Shown here: positions 1 through 9,385 of the stretch, piece after piece | How positions within the stretch are numbered: position 1 is the first letter of the stretch | How the letters are laid out: each line of letters begins with the position of its first letter | Source: Streptomyces exfoliatus | GTDB taxonomy: Bacteria > Actinomycetota > Actinomycetes > Streptomycetales > Streptomycetaceae | Assembly (NCBI RefSeq): GCF_000725545.1 | Contig: NZ_JNZP01000019.1 | Span: 62,001-126,000 of the forward strand | DNA length: 64,000 nucleotides | Reading direction: 5' to 3' | Notes under the pieces: generated by a model | Seen by the model: the letters and a program-made list of their open reading frames with translations, nothing else | Database searches by the model: none | What the model was told of the DNA's origin: nothing | Position numbers and translations under genes: made by a program

Positions 1-156
1 GTGCTGCGACAGCTGCTTGGCGCGGAAGGGCTTCTCGCCGATCGCGGCGACGGCCTCCTTCCGCTCCTCGGGAGTGAGGTCGGCCAGGTGCCGCGGCGGC
101 TTCTTGGCTCCGCGGGGGGCGACGAAAGTGAGTTCTCCGGGCACGGGACGGGCCAC
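1..156 (-). CDS. rlmN: 23S rRNA (adenine-2503-C2) methyltransferase RlmN, 5' end only
   Basis: Only the first 52 codons lie in the window and the gene runs off the left edge. The N-terminus reads [19 protein letters not shown] and continues with the helical segment that precedes the radical-SAM core in actinobacterial RlmN. RlmN methylates A2503 of 23S rRNA and A37 of some tRNAs. The GTG start at 154-156 follows a GAGGAG ribosome site by about 9 bases. The catalytic CxxxCxxC motif is outside the window, so the call rests on N-terminal similarity and on its usual place downstream of cdsA in Streptomyces. Confidence 0.75.
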   Translation of the reverse strand, partial: MARPVPGELTFVAPRGAKKPPRHLADLTPEERKEAVAAIGEKPFRAKQLSQH

Positions 157-274
157 GATCGGGTGTCTCCTCAGACGGCACGAGGTCTGGCATCCCCGGA
201 AGACGGGGACCGCGGCATCGCGATGCCGGAGCCAGGAGACCTCACTGGAACATCCCCGCAGGGGCGAGGACGAC

Positions 275-310
275 GGAAGGGCCCGCGGCGCACGCGCCAC
301 GAGCCCTTCC
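275..310 (-). terminator. Hairpin downstream of cdsA
   Basis: An 8-bp perfect inverted repeat (275-282 with 303-310) has further GC pairing in its loop. It lies 18 bases past the cdsA stop and before rlmN. There is no T-tract, as is usual for GC-rich actinobacterial terminators. It may also be an attenuator. Confidence 0.4.
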
Positions 311-327
311 AGAGTACCCGGTGTCCG

Positions 328-1431
328 TCAAGCCGTTCCGACGAACAGTGCGAGCAGCAGCCAGACCACCGGCGCCGTCGGCAGCAGCGAGTCGAGCCGG
401 TCCATGATGCCGCCATGCCCCGGCAGCAGCGTTCCCATGTCCTTGATGCCCAGGTCGCGCTTGATCATCGACTCGCCGAGGTCGCCGAGCGTCGCGCTCG
501 CCGCCACCGCGACACCGAGGACCAGGCCCTGCCACCAGACACCGTCGTCGATCATGAACTCCATGCACAGCGCGCCCGCCGCCATCGCGAACGTCACCGC
601 GCCGACCAGACCCTCGCGGGTCTTGCCGGGACTGATCCGCGGAGCCAGCTTGTGCTTGCCGAAGCGCCAGCCGATCGCGTACGCCCCGGTGTCGCTGACC
701 ACCGTCAGGATCAGGAAGGTCAGCACCCGCTGCGCGCCGTCGTCGGCGGTCAGGAGCAGTGCCACGAAGGTCGCGAGGAACGGCACGTAGAACGCGGCGA
801 ACACCCCCGCCGTGACGTCCTTCAGATAGCCCTCGGGCGGTTCCGTCATGCGCCAGACGAGCACCGCGAGCGCTGTCAGCGCCATCGCCACCCAGGCGCC
901 CTCGGCACCCCTGACGTAGCCGGCGACGACCATCGCCGCACCGCCGACCGCGAGCGGGACCAGCGGAGCCTTGATCGCCTTGCGTTCCTGGAGGCGGGAG
1001 GTGAGCTCCCAGAGCCCGACCACCACGGCGACCGCTATCACCCCGATGAACGCCGGCTTCCAGATGAACAGCGAGGCGATGATGACGGCGCCGAGACCGA
1101 CCCCGACCCCTATGGCCGCACCCAGATCGCGCCCCGCGCTCTTCTTCTGCCGTGGCGCCGTCGGCGCGGGCGGCGGAGGCGGGGTGTGGCTGGGCATGGG
1201 CTCCTGCGGGTGCTCGTGCGGCGTCTCGTCACGGAACAGGGGACCGCTCGGGTGAGCGGCCCCCCGGCCGTGACCGTCCTGGAATCCGCCGGCGGGAACG
1301 TCGGGCACGATGGGCATGGGCCGAGTCTGCGCCGCCTGATGCCGATCGTATGCGGGACCCGCCGGGGCAGGCCCCTGGTCGGGTCCCCGACGGCCGGTGC
1401 CGCCCGGGGCCCCCCAGGAAGAGTCGTTCAT
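328..1431 (-). CDS. cdsA: Phosphatidate cytidylyltransferase (CDP-diglyceride synthase)
   Basis: The 367-residue integral membrane enzyme makes CDP-diacylglycerol from phosphatidate and CTP, the precursor of all membrane phospholipids. The CDP-alcohol synthase signature is intact near the C-terminus (SMIKRDLGIKDMGTLLPGHG followed by GIMDRLD). About eight hydrophobic segments begin near residue 105. The first 100 residues are proline-rich, probably disordered and cytosolic, a long extension compared with the E. coli enzyme but common in Streptomyces. The ATG shares one base with the frr stop codon, so it is probably translationally coupled to frr. Confidence 0.95.
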   Translation of the reverse strand: MNDSSWGAPGGTGRRGPDQGPAPAGPAYDRHQAAQTRPMPIVPDVPAGGFQDGHGRGAAHPSGPLFRDETPHEHPQEPMPSHTPPPPPAPTAPRQKKSAGRDLGAAIGVGVGLGAVIIASLFIWKPAFIGVIAVAVVVGLWELTSRLQERKAIKAPLVPLAVGGAAMVVAGYVRGAEGAWVAMALTALAVLVWRMTEPPEGYLKDVTAGVFAAFYVPFLATFVALLLTADDGAQRVLTFLILTVVSDTGAYAIGWRFGKHKLAPRISPGKTREGLVGAVTFAMAAGALCMEFMIDDGVWWQGLVLGVAVAASATLGDLGESMIKRDLGIKDMGTLLPGHGGIMDRLDSLLPTAPVVWLLLALFVGTA

Positions 1432-1988
1432 CAGACCTCGAGCAGCTCGGCTTCCTTGTGCTTGAGCAGCTCGTCCACCTGCGCGACGTACTTCGCGGTG
1501 GTGTCGTCGAGCTCCTTCTCGGCGCGGCGGCCCTCGTCCTCGCCGACCTCGCCGTCCTTGACGAACTTGTCGATGGTCTCCTTGGCCTTGCGGCGGACGG
1601 CGCGGATCGAGATCTTCGAGTCCTCGGCCTTGCCCTTGGCGACCTTGATGTACTCCCGACGGCGCTCCTCGGTCAGCTCGGGGAACACCACCCGGATGAT
1701 GTTGCCGTCGTTGCTCGGGTTGACGCCGAGGTCCGAGTCCCGGATGGCCTGCTCGATGTTGCGCAGCGCGCTCTTGTCGAACGGGGTCACCACGGCCATG
1801 CGCGGCTCCGGAACGGAGAACGACGCGAGCTGGTTGATGGGGGTGATGGCACCGTAGTAGTCCGCCACGATCTTGTTGAACATCGCCGGGTGCGCACGGC
1901 CGGTGCGGATCGCGGCGAAGTCCTCCTTGGCGACCACGACGGCCTTCTCCATCTTCTCCTCGGCCTCGAGGAGGGTCTCTTCGATCAC
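1431..1988 (-). CDS. frr: Ribosome recycling factor
   Basis: RRF, 185 residues, the usual length. With EF-G it splits post-termination ribosomes so that they can be reused. The conserved features are visible: the N-terminal helix, the RTGRAHP motif, the VPEPR/F segment, and the C-terminal helices with [12 protein letters not shown]. Two tandem GTG codons occur. I chose the second (1988) because AGGAG lies six bases upstream and it gives the family-standard N-terminus ([11 protein letters not shown]). The gene follows pyrH and overlaps cdsA, the conserved bacterial pyrH-frr-cdsA order. Confidence 0.95.
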   Translation of the reverse strand: MIEETLLEAEEKMEKAVVVAKEDFAAIRTGRAHPAMFNKIVADYYGAITPINQLASFSVPEPRMAVVTPFDKSALRNIEQAIRDSDLGVNPSNDGNIIRVVFPELTEERRREYIKVAKGKAEDSKISIRAVRRKAKETIDKFVKDGEVGEDEGRRAEKELDDTTAKYVAQVDELLKHKEAELLEV

Positions 1989-2082
1989 CACATGCTCCTG
2001 CGTGTCGTCGCGTTGTGTCCTGCACGGTGTACGACCGGCAGGGCTCTGTCCATCCCCTTGCGGGGCGGTTCCCCGGTTCGGG

Positions 2083-2847
2083 TCAGGCCCGGGTGCCCTG
2101 GTCGCTCACGAGCGTGCCGATCTTCTCACCCTTCACCGCGCGAGCGATATTGCCCTCGGTGAGCAGTTCGAAGACGAGGATCGGGAGGTTGTTGTCCCGG
2201 CACAGGGTGATGGCGGTGGCGTCGGCGACCTTGAGGTCGCGGGAGAGCACCTCGCCGTACTCCAGCGCGTCGAACTTGACCGCGTCGGGGTTGGCCTTGG
2301 GGTCGGAGTCGTAGACGCCGTCCACGCCGTTCTTGCCCATCAGCAGGGCCTCGGCGTCGATCTCCAGGGCCCGCTGGGCGGCCGTGGTGTCGGTGGAGAA
2401 GTACGGCATGCCCATGCCCGCGCCGAAGATGACCACGCGGCCCTTCTCCAGGTGGCGCACGGCGCGCAGCGGGATGTACGGCTCCGCGACCTGGCCCATG
2501 GTGATGGCGGTCTGCACGCGGGAGTCGATGCCCTCCTTCTCCAGGAAGTCCTGGAGGGCGAGGCAGTTCATCACGGTGCCGAGCATGCCCATGTAGTCGG
2601 AGCGGGCCCGGTCCATGCCGCGGACCTGCAGCTCGGCGCCGCGGAAGAAGTTGCCGCCGCCGATCACGACCGCGATCTCCGCTCCGTCGCGGACGACCGC
2701 GGCGATCTCGCGCGCGATTTTGTGCACGACGTCGGGGTCGACGCCGAGCGCGCCGCCGCCGGCGAACGCCTCGCCGGACAGCTTCAGCATGAAGCGGCCG
2801 GACTTTTTGCCGTGGATGTCGTCGCCCTGGACGGCGGACTGGTTCAT
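2083..2847 (-). CDS. pyrH: Uridylate kinase (UMP kinase)
   Basis: The 254-residue UMP kinase of the amino-acid-kinase superfamily phosphorylates UMP to UDP, and bacterial members are normally hexameric and feedback-inhibited by UTP. The family motifs are present: [11 protein letters not shown] at the N-terminus, [10 protein letters not shown], and the [10 protein letters not shown] nucleotide-binding segment. The chosen ATG has GAGGAG six bases upstream; an in-frame codon further upstream would overlap that ribosome site. The gene lies between tsf and frr, with a hairpin separating it from tsf. Confidence 0.96.
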   Translation of the reverse strand: MNQSAVQGDDIHGKKSGRFMLKLSGEAFAGGGALGVDPDVVHKIAREIAAVVRDGAEIAVVIGGGNFFRGAELQVRGMDRARSDYMGMLGTVMNCLALQDFLEKEGIDSRVQTAITMGQVAEPYIPLRAVRHLEKGRVVIFGAGMGMPYFSTDTTAAQRALEIDAEALLMGKNGVDGVYDSDPKANPDAVKFDALEYGEVLSRDLKVADATAITLCRDNNLPILVFELLTEGNIARAVKGEKIGTLVSDQGTRA

Positions 2848-2874
2848 GGAGATCTCCTCGTGCACATACGACGA

Positions 2875-2921
2875 AGGCCATTGCCGGTGGGTCCTCGCGG
2901 TATCCCGTACGGCAATGGCCT
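2875..2921 (-). terminator. Hairpin between tsf and pyrH
   Basis: A perfect 12-bp inverted repeat (AGGCCATTGCCG at 2875-2886 with its complement at 2910-2921) encloses a 23-base loop. It lies about 90 bases past the tsf stop and 28 bases before the pyrH start. It could terminate rpsB-tsf transcripts or reduce read-through into pyrH-frr-cdsA. Confidence 0.55.
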
Positions 2922-3011
2922 CCTCGTCAGATCTGCGGTCGTCCTGCGCGGGCGCGGACGACTGCCTCAGACCCTACCGGGGTCCGGTGTCCGTCGCGTT
3001 CGCGAACGGAC

Positions 3012-3848
3012 TCAGATGCCGACCTTGATGCGGGTGAAGCGCTTCAGGGTGACACCGGCCTCGTCCAGGATCTGCTGGACGGACTTCTTGTTGTCAAGGG
3101 CGTACGGCTGACCGAGCAGCGTCGCGTCCTTGAAGAAGCCGTTCACGCGACCCTCGACGATCTTCGGGAGCGCGGCCTCGGGCTTGCCCTCGGCGCGGGT
3201 GGTCTCCTCGGCGACGCGACGCTCGGTCTCGACGACCTCGGCCGGAACGTCCTCACGGGTGAGGTACTTCGGCGCGAAGGCGGCGATGTGCTGGGCGATG
3301 CCCTTGGCGACGGCGGCGTCGGCCTTGTCGAACTCGACGAGGACACCGATCTGCGGCGGGAGGTCCGGCATCGTGCGGTGCATGTACGAGAAGACGAAGC
3401 CGTCGGCGTACTGCGCGAAGCGGTCCAGGACGATCTTCTCGCCGAGGTTGGCGTTGGCCTCGTCGACGAACGCCTGCACGGTCTTGCCGGCCTCGATCTC
3501 GGAGGCGAGCAGCGCGTCCAGGTCGGCCGGGGAGGTGGCGGCGACGTGGGCGGCGAGCTTGTCGGCGACGGCCTGGAACTTGTCACCCTTGGCGACGAAG
3601 TCCGTCTCGCACTTCAGCTCGACGAGGACGCCGGAGGTGTTGTCGTCGGCGATGAGGGAGACCACGGCGCCGTTCTCGGCGGAGCGGCCCTCGCGCTTGG
3701 CGACGCCCTTCTGGCCCTTGATGCGCAGGGCCTCGACGGCCTTGTCGACGTTGCCGTCGGCCTCGTCGAGGGCCTTCTTGCAGTCCATCATGCCGGCGCC
3801 GGTGAGCTCGCGGAGCTTCTTGACGTCAGCGGCGGTGTAGTTCGCCAT
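3012..3848 (-). CDS. tsf: Translation elongation factor Ts
   Basis: EF-Ts, 278 residues, is the guanine-nucleotide exchange factor that recycles EF-Tu·GDP. The N-terminal UBA-like domain (residues 1-55) carries the diagnostic [16 protein letters not shown], followed by the core with CETDFVA at about residue 80. It has the actinobacterial length with both subdomains of the core. It lies downstream of rpsB, the universal order. The ATG is preceded by a purine-rich GAGAGAAAC stretch rather than a perfect Shine-Dalgarno. Confidence 0.97.
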   Translation of the reverse strand: MANYTAADVKKLRELTGAGMMDCKKALDEADGNVDKAVEALRIKGQKGVAKREGRSAENGAVVSLIADDNTSGVLVELKCETDFVAKGDKFQAVADKLAAHVAATSPADLDALLASEIEAGKTVQAFVDEANANLGEKIVLDRFAQYADGFVFSYMHRTMPDLPPQIGVLVEFDKADAAVAKGIAQHIAAFAPKYLTREDVPAEVVETERRVAEETTRAEGKPEAALPKIVEGRVNGFFKDATLLGQPYALDNKKSVQQILDEAGVTLKRFTRIKVGI

Positions 3849-3900
3849 GAGTCTGTTTCTCTCTCGAAGTCTGAAAGATCGGGCGGGTCCACGGGTGGAC

Positions 3901-3925
3901 GGCGGGGGCTTCGTGGGCCCCCGCC
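3901..3925 (-). terminator. Hairpin in the rpsB-tsf spacer
   Basis: A 9-bp GC stem (GGCGGGGGC at 3901-3909 with 3917-3925) has a 7-base loop, between the rpsB stop and the tsf start. It probably acts as an attenuator or RNA-processing/stability element, since rpsB and tsf are normally co-transcribed. Confidence 0.45.
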
Positions 3926-3950
3926 GTCGTCACCCGAAGGTCCTGAAGGG

Positions 3951-4871
3951 TCAGGCCTGCTCGGCGTCCGCGGCCGGAGCCTCGGTGGCCTCGGCAGCGG
4001 CCTCGGCCGGAGCCTCGGTGGCCTCGGCGGCCGGCGCCTCGGCGGCGGGGGCCTCGGCAGCAGCCTCGGCGACCTCCTCGGAGGCCTCCTTCTTCTCACC
4101 CTCGAGCAGGTCGCGCTCCCACTCGGCGAGCGGCTCGCCGGCGGCCTTCTCGCCCGGCTTCGAGTCGCCGGTCGCGGCGCCGGAGCGGGCGATGAGGCCC
4201 TCGGCGACGGCGTCGGCGATCACGCGGGTGAGCAGGGTGACGGAGCGGATCGCGTCGTCGTTGCCCGGGATCTTGTAGTCGACCTCGTCGGGGTCACAGT
4301 TGGTGTCGAGGATCGCGACGACCGGGATCTTGAGCTTGCGCGCCTCGCCGACGGCGATGTGCTCCTTCTTGGTGTCCACGATCCAGACGGCGCTGGGCAC
4401 CTTGGACATCTCGCGGATACCACCGAGGGTCTTCTCCAGCTTGGCCTTCTCGCGCGAGAGCACGAGAAGCTCCTTCTTGGTGAGACCGGAAGCGGCGACG
4501 TCCTCGAAGTCGATCTGCTCGAGCTCCTTGAGGCGCTGCAGACGCTTGTAGACGGTGGAGAAGTTGGTGAGCATGCCACCGAGCCAACGCTGGTTGACGT
4601 ACGGCATGCCGACGCGCGTCGCCTGCTCGGCGATGGCCTCCTGCGCCTGCTTCTTCGTACCGACGAACATGATGGAGCCGCCGTGCGCGACGGTCTCCTT
4701 GACGAACTCGTAGGCGCGGTCGATGTACGACAGCGACTGGAGCAGGTCGATGATGTAGATGCCGTTGCGCTCCGTGAAGATGAAGCGCTTCATCTTCGGG
4801 TTCCAACGACGGGTCTGGTGACCGAAGTGGACGCCGCTCTCCAGCAGCTCCCGCATCGTGACGACGGCCAT
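3951..4871 (-). CDS. rpsB: 30S ribosomal protein S2
   Basis: S2, 306 residues. The protein starts [20 protein letters not shown], a hallmark of S2, followed by RWNPKM and the GTKKQAQ segment. The C-terminus carries an Ala/Glu/Pro-rich tail of about 60 residues, beyond the E. coli protein; such acidic tails are typical of actinobacterial S2. The start ATG has AAGGAG eight bases upstream. An in-frame upstream extension to 5009 was rejected because conservation starts exactly here. It is the first gene of the rpsB-tsf unit. Confidence 0.97.
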   Translation of the reverse strand: MAVVTMRELLESGVHFGHQTRRWNPKMKRFIFTERNGIYIIDLLQSLSYIDRAYEFVKETVAHGGSIMFVGTKKQAQEAIAEQATRVGMPYVNQRWLGGMLTNFSTVYKRLQRLKELEQIDFEDVAASGLTKKELLVLSREKAKLEKTLGGIREMSKVPSAVWIVDTKKEHIAVGEARKLKIPVVAILDTNCDPDEVDYKIPGNDDAIRSVTLLTRVIADAVAEGLIARSGAATGDSKPGEKAAGEPLAEWERDLLEGEKKEASEEVAEAAAEAPAAEAPAAEATEAPAEAAAEATEAPAADAEQA

Positions 4872-5125
4872 GGCCGTATCTCCTTGGGTTTCTCGGTTGT
4901 GTTCCTGACGCCCCGGCGCGCCATGCCCACGAGGGACCGAAAGGCGCTGCCACCACCGATGAGGCGGTGGCGGGGCGTGCGAAGTCGACCCGGTGACCCG
5001 AGTCGCCATAGGAAGTGTACGGGACCCCGGGAGCGTCGGGTGACGGCCCTGTCCACAACCTGCGAGCAGTCCACAGATACGGTCCGGGGCCCGTCCGGAC
5101 CGGTCGCGCCGGGGAGCCTCTTCCC

Positions 5126-5575
5126 ATGCTCCTCACGACGCTGATCCTCACGCTCGGGCTGCTCTGGCCGGTGGGCCCGCCGCCGCCCGAGATCCTCCGC
5201 GGCTGGCAGCCCCCGGCCGGCCCGTACGCCCCCGGTCACCGCGGGGTCGACCTGGCCGCCGCGGCGGACGCCCCGGTCCTGGCCCCGGTGGCCGGGACGG
5301 TCACCTTCGCGGGGCAGGTCGGCGGACGCGGGGTCCTCACCCTCACCCTCCCGGGCACGGGCGCTCCCCCGCTCCGCACGACCTTCTCCCCGGTGGCGCC
5401 CCTGGTGAAGGCGGGCACCCAGGTCCGCGCGGGCACCCCCGTCGCCCGGGTGGCCCCGGGCACCCACTGCCCTCGGGCGTGCCTGCACTGGGGCCTCCTC
5501 AGAGGCGACCTGTACCTGAACCCCCTGCTCCTCGTCCCCCGCCCGCCGTCGCGCCTGCTGCCGCTCGGGGGATGA
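5126..5575 (+). CDS. M23-family peptidoglycan endopeptidase-like secreted protein
   Basis: A small exported protein (149 residues) with one LytM/M23 domain. The hydrophobic N-terminus ([15 protein letters not shown]) looks like a signal peptide. The first zinc motif is GHRGVDLAA (HxxxD) at about residues 39-43, and the second is HWGLL near residue 125 (HxH-like, with the first His changed). The domain is very compact compared with typical M23 enzymes of 200 residues or more, so it may be a minimal peptidase or a degenerate regulator of cell-wall hydrolysis. GGGGAG lies nine bases before the ATG. It diverges from rpsB and converges on the MerR gene. Confidence 0.8.
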   Translation: MLLTTLILTLGLLWPVGPPPPEILRGWQPPAGPYAPGHRGVDLAAAADAPVLAPVAGTVTFAGQVGGRGVLTLTLPGTGAPPLRTTFSPVAPLVKAGTQVRAGTPVARVAPGTHCPRACLHWGLLRGDLYLNPLLLVPRPPSRLLPLGG

Positions 5576-5584
5576 CGAGGGGTC

Positions 5585-5610
5585 GCCGCCCTCCGCTCCG
5601 GGAGGGCGGC
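5585..5610. terminator. Bidirectional hairpin between the M23 and MerR genes
   Basis: A perfect 10-bp stem (GCCGCCCTCC at 5585-5594 with 5601-5610) and 6-base loop lie between two convergent stop codons. They fit termination in both directions. Confidence 0.65.
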
Positions 5611-5621
5611 TGTGCGTCGGC

Positions 5622-6380
5622 TCAGCTCAGCCGGGCGGTGACGTGGGCCTCGATGGCGTCGCGCTGGTACGCGGCCAGCCCCGGGGCGATCGCCTCGTAC
5701 GCGGTGCGCCAGGCGTCGTTGTCCACGCAGGAACGCCCGATGGCCCGGTACTCCTCGGCGGAGACGGTACGCAGCCGGGTCAGCGCCCGGTACTGGGCGT
5801 CGACCTCGGCCTGCACCGGTTCGGCGCCGGCCGGGTGGCCCGAGGCCATGAGTTCCGCCAGCCGGATCATCTGCGCGGTGCGCTCACGGTGCCCGGCTTC
5901 GGCGTCGGCCTGGCTCATCGCGGCGGCACGCCGTCCGACTTCCTCCGCGAGCTCGGGGAAGTCACGCATGTTCTCCGCGTAGTGGGAGGGCTGGACGCCC
6001 TCGAAGAGGTTCTCCGGTCGGTTGATGGTCATGGGGTTGCCGTCCTTCCTGGACTGCTCCAGTTCGGCGATCGTGCGCGAGACGGTGGCGGCCAGGGCGT
6101 CGAGCCGGTCGCGCTCCGCGAGCAGCCTCCGGTGGTGGCCCCGCAGGGCGTCCGCCTCGTCGACCTGCGCGGACAGGATCCGGCCGATCTCCGGCAGCCC
6201 GACGCCCAGCGCCCGCAGCACGAGGATCTGCTGCAGCAGCAGGAGCTGGTGCTCCTCGTAGTAGCGGTGACCGTTGGCGCCGATCCGGGCCGGTGGCAGC
6301 AGGCCGGTCTCGTCGTAGTGGCGCAGGGTCCGGGCGGTCACGCCCGACATCCGGGCGACCTCGGAGATCGGCCAGTCCAT
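5622..6380 (-). CDS. TipA-like MerR-family transcriptional regulator with TipAS effector domain
   Basis: A 252-residue protein built like TipAL of S. lividans (253 residues). Residues 1-70 are a MerR winged helix (ISEVARMSGVTARTLRHYDE, then GHRYYEE), 75-110 a coiled coil, and about 115-252 a TipAS-type ligand domain (TIN..ENLFEG, FPELAEEVGRRAAAMS). An internal methionine in the linker at residue 117 (PMTINRPENL) could, as in tipA, serve as a second start that releases the ligand domain alone; that is inference. The only cysteine of the effector domain is Cys218, close to the thiopeptide-reactive Cys214 of TipAL. The upstream region holds a MerR-type promoter, so autoregulation is likely. Confidence 0.88.
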   Translation of the reverse strand: MDWPISEVARMSGVTARTLRHYDETGLLPPARIGANGHRYYEEHQLLLLQQILVLRALGVGLPEIGRILSAQVDEADALRGHHRRLLAERDRLDALAATVSRTIAELEQSRKDGNPMTINRPENLFEGVQPSHYAENMRDFPELAEEVGRRAAAMSQADAEAGHRERTAQMIRLAELMASGHPAGAEPVQAEVDAQYRALTRLRTVSAEEYRAIGRSCVDNDAWRTAYEAIAPGLAAYQRDAIEAHVTARLS

Positions 6381-6435
6381 CACCACTCCCGCACGTGTCT
6401 GTCTCGCCTGGCCGGTCTCTCCGGCCCTGGTCACG

Positions 6436-6466
6436 ACGGTAGGAGCTGCCGCAGCGGCAACTTCAA
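6436..6466 (-). promoter_or_regulatory. MerR-type promoter with 19-bp spacer and operator dyad
   Basis: On the minus strand a -35 box TTGAAG (6461-6466) and a -10 box TACCGT (6436-6441) are separated by exactly 19 bp, the over-long spacer that MerR-family activators require. The spacer holds the dyad GTTGCCGC-T-GCGGCAGC, with seven of eight positions matching. The start codon of the TipA-like regulator is about 55 bases downstream. Autoregulation is inferred. Confidence 0.72.
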
Positions 6467-6506
6467 CCCCGAGTTCCAGGGGAAGACACTCCCCCGTGCC
6501 GAGCGC

Positions 6507-7097
6507 TCAGGCCGTGGTGCCGTTGACGCCGTGGAGGGCCATGGTGACCGCCGCCTCGGCGATCTCCGTCGGGTCCTCCGCCGCGCCGAGTTCGATACGG
6601 CGGACGGCCGCGTCGACGACGCCCTGGAGGAGCATGGCGCCGAGCCGGGGCCGGGGCTGGCCGAGGGCGGCGAGCGCTTCGACGATCATGGCGACGAGGC
6701 CGCCGTGGGCCGCGCGGATCTTCTCGCGGGCGCCGTCGTCGAGCTCGCTCGCCGAGATGGCGACGACCGCGCGGTGGCGCCGGTCGCCGACCAGTTCCAG
6801 CTGCTTGCGAACGTACGCCTCGACCTTGCCCTGAGGGGTCTGCGCCCCGTCCATGGCGGTCTCGACCTCGGCGGCCCAGACCGGGAAGTCGACGGCGCAG
6901 AGTTCCTCGACGACGGCCGCCCGCGACCGGAAGTACTCGTACACCGAGGAGCGGGCGAGGCCCGTGCGCTCGGCGAGGGCGGGGAAGGTCAGCGCCTCCG
7001 TACCGCCCTCGGACAGCAGGGAACGCGCGGCGTCCAGGAGGGCGCCGCGCTGCATCGTCCGGTGCTCGGCCACCGAGGCCGCTCTGATCCTGGGCAC
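6507..7097 (-). CDS. TetR/AcrR-family transcriptional regulator
   Basis: A 196-residue DNA-binding repressor of TetR type. Residues 15-60 hold the helix-turn-helix (RGALLDAARSLLSEGGTEAL, then RTGLARSSVYEYFRSRAAV), and the remainder is an all-helical ligand/dimer domain with no close relatives I can name. The start is GTG at 7095-7097 with a GGAG very close upstream. The stop is 30 bases after... the whiG stop region, since the gene lies immediately downstream of whiG on the same strand with a 30-base spacer. It may be co-transcribed with whiG, but the sequence does not show its target. Confidence 0.88.
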   Translation of the reverse strand: MPRIRAASVAEHRTMQRGALLDAARSLLSEGGTEALTFPALAERTGLARSSVYEYFRSRAAVVEELCAVDFPVWAAEVETAMDGAQTPQGKVEAYVRKQLELVGDRRHRAVVAISASELDDGAREKIRAAHGGLVAMIVEALAALGQPRPRLGAMLLQGVVDAAVRRIELGAAEDPTEIAEAAVTMALHGVNGTTA

Positions 7098-7127
7098 GGC
7101 TCCACTCTACGACCGGCTCGCGGCGGG

Positions 7128-7964
7128 TCAGCGTCCGACGTCGGCCAGCTTGGCGCGGAGCTGGAGGACGGACTTGGTGTGGATCTGGCTGACGCGGCTC
7201 TCGGTGACGCCCAGGACGTGCCCGATCTCGGCGAGGGTGAGGCCCTCGTAGTAGTAGAGCGTGACGACGGTCTTCTCCCGTTCCGGGAGCGTGTTGATGG
7301 CGCGGGCGAGCAGCCGGCGCAGCTCACGGTCCTCGGCGACCTCGACGGGGTTGTCGGCGGCCGTGTCCTCGAGGGTGTCCATCAGGGAGAGGCGGTCGCC
7401 GCCCTCCCCGCCGACGTGCAGCAGCTCTTCGAGGGCGACGACGTTCGCCAGGGACAACTGGCTGAAAACCGCGTGCAGGTCCTCCAGCGTGATGTCCATC
7501 TCCGCGGCGACCTCGCTCTCGGAGGGGGTGCGCCGGAGCTGGGCCTCGAGGGTGGCGTAGGCGCGTTCGACGTTGCGCGCCTTCTGCCGCACGGAGCGGG
7601 GAATCCAGTCGAGGGCGCGGAGCTCGTCGATCATGGCGCCGCGGATGCGGGTGATGGCGTACGTCTCGAACTTGATCGCCCGCTCGACGTCGAACTTCTC
7701 GATGGCGTCGATGAGGCCGAAGACGCCGGAGGAGACGAAGTCGGCCTGTTCCACATTGGACGGCAGCCCGACGCTGACCCGTCCGGCGACGTATTTGACG
7801 AGCGGCGAGTAGTGCAGGATCAGCTGTTCCCGCAGCCGCTCGTCTCCCGTGTCCTTGTAGGACCGCCACAGTTCGTCGAGGGAGGTCGGTGCGGGCGGTC
7901 GCACGGTGCCCCGGGACGCTGGGGGCACCGCAGCGCGGTCAGACCCGGAGGTGTGCTGGGGCAT
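7128..7964 (-). CDS. whiG: RNA polymerase sigma factor WhiG (sporulation sigma, FliA type)
   Basis: WhiG is the developmental sigma factor that commits Streptomyces aerial hyphae to sporulation and drives whiH and whiI. The 278-residue protein carries region 2 ([31 protein letters not shown], then [20 protein letters not shown]), region 3, and region 4 with its helix-turn-helix ([21 protein letters not shown]). It aligns along its length with S. coelicolor WhiG (about 280 residues). The ATG has AAGG six bases upstream. The 239 bases upstream to dprA contain no other gene and should hold its promoter. WhiG activity in the family is controlled by the anti-sigma factor RsiG with c-di-GMP, encoded elsewhere. 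Confidence 0.97.
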   Translation of the reverse strand: MPQHTSGSDRAAVPPASRGTVRPPAPTSLDELWRSYKDTGDERLREQLILHYSPLVKYVAGRVSVGLPSNVEQADFVSSGVFGLIDAIEKFDVERAIKFETYAITRIRGAMIDELRALDWIPRSVRQKARNVERAYATLEAQLRRTPSESEVAAEMDITLEDLHAVFSQLSLANVVALEELLHVGGEGGDRLSLMDTLEDTAADNPVEVAEDRELRRLLARAINTLPEREKTVVTLYYYEGLTLAEIGHVLGVTESRVSQIHTKSVLQLRAKLADVGR

Positions 7965-8203
7965 GCGTTGCCTTGAGCCGTTCTGCTGTCGGGTGTGTCG
8001 GTGGGAGTGTCCTGGACGGAATCCTGGTGAGCGTAGCGTGAGTGCGTGGTCGCGGTGCGCGAACAGAGGTGGATCGCGCCGCTCCGGGGGAACGCCTTCG
8101 GTCGCGTTGTCGAACCCGGGCCGTGGCGCGTGTCGGCCCCTCGGATGCGGCCGAGAGAACTCGATTGTTCATCGTCATCACCCTTTCACCCGAATGCTCC
8201 AGG

Positions 8204-9385
8204 TCAAGTACCGCCTCGCCGGGCGTTCGACGCGTCCGTGGCCGTGTTCGTCAACTGCCAGCCGTCGCCGCGCCGTTCGACGAACCCGAGCGAGTGGAGC
8301 TCGTACAGCCTGGCGAGGGTGTCGTCGGGGCCCGTTCCGGCTCGGCGTGCGATGACGGTCGTGGGGGTGGGTCCGCGGGCGGGGACCGCTTCCAGGATGT
8401 GCGCGGCGGCGGGGGCGAGGAGGTCGCGGGGCAGTACGGGCCCCCGGCGCGCCGGGGCGAGTTGACCCATGTCGCCGACGAGTTCGATGACCTCCTCCGC
8501 GTCGGTGACGAGGGTGGCGTCGCCGCGCAGGAGTTCGTGGACGCCCGCGGAGAGCGCGCTGGTGACGGGTCCGGGGACGCCCATGGTGTGGCGCCCGAGG
8601 CGGGCGGCGGCCCGGGCGGTGACGAGGGACCCGCTGCGGTGCTGGGCCTCGATGACGACGGTGCCGCGGGTGAGGGCGGCGATGAGGCGGTTACGGAGGA
8701 TGAAGCGGCTCGCGGTGGGATGACTGTCGGGCGGCAACTCCCCTACGACGAGGCCTTGTTCGGCGATGCGCCGGATGAGCTGGTCGTGGCCGCGGGGGTA
8801 CGGGGTGTCGACGCCGCAGGCGAGGACGGCGACGGTGGCCCCGGCTGCCGCGAGTGCGCCGCGGTGGGCGGCGCCGTCGATGCCGTAGGCGGCTCCGGAG
8901 ACGACGACCCACCCCTGGCGGGCGAGACCGGTGGCGAGGTCGGCGGCGGTGTGGGCACCGTACGGGGTGCAGGCGCGGGCGCCGACGAGGGCGACGGAGC
9001 GGAGGGCCCAGGTGCGGAGGTCGGCGGGGCCCCGGACCCAGAGGCCGAGGGGGCGGGTGTCTCCGAGGTCGTCGAGTTGACGAGGCCATTCGGTGTCGCC
9101 GGGGACGAGGAAGCGGCCGCCGAGTTCCCGGATGGTGTCGAGGTCGCGGTCGGGGTCGGCCGCGGTGGCGCGCAGCCGCCAGGAGGCGACGCGCCTGCGG
9201 CCGGTGCCGGGAAAGGGCTCGTCCCCCGAGATGTCGACGGAGTCGGCGGTGTGGAGCAGTCGGTCGAGGAAGCCGGTTGCTCCGTACCGGCGGAGCCAGC
9301 GGCCGGCGTGTTCGTCGCCGGGTTCGACGGCGCGGCTGAGTGCGGCGCGGGCCCGCCGTTCGTCCATGGCGGTGGGGCCGGTCAT
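8204..9385 (-). CDS. dprA: DNA-processing protein DprA/Smf
   Basis: A 393-residue Rossmann-like DNA-binding protein. In competent bacteria DprA loads RecA on incoming single strands; in Streptomyces the role is not settled. The conserved core is present: SVALVGARACTPYG, GWVVVSGAAYGIDGAAHRGAL, VLACGVDTPYPRGHDQL, SRFILRNRLIAAL and VIEAQHRSGSLVTARAA. A winged-helix C-terminal domain follows at about residues 315-390. Its ATG overlaps the comM stop by four bases (ATGA), so the two are translationally coupled. Confidence 0.95.
   Translation of the reverse strand: MTGPTAMDERRARAALSRAVEPGDEHAGRWLRRYGATGFLDRLLHTADSVDISGDEPFPGTGRRRVASWRLRATAADPDRDLDTIRELGGRFLVPGDTEWPRQLDDLGDTRPLGLWVRGPADLRTWALRSVALVGARACTPYGAHTAADLATGLARQGWVVVSGAAYGIDGAAHRGALAAAGATVAVLACGVDTPYPRGHDQLIRRIAEQGLVVGELPPDSHPTASRFILRNRLIAALTRGTVVIEAQHRSGSLVTARAAARLGRHTMGVPGPVTSALSAGVHELLRGDATLVTDAEEVIELVGDMGQLAPARRGPVLPRDLLAPAAAHILEAVPARGPTPTTVIARRAGTGPDDTLARLYELHSLGFVERRGDGWQLTNTATDASNARRGGT

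Noticed and set aside
5643..7976. Plus-strand open frame of 777 codons opposite the MerR, TetR and whiG genes
   Set aside because: It is a shadow of three recognised minus-strand genes and has no ribosome site or conserved motif.
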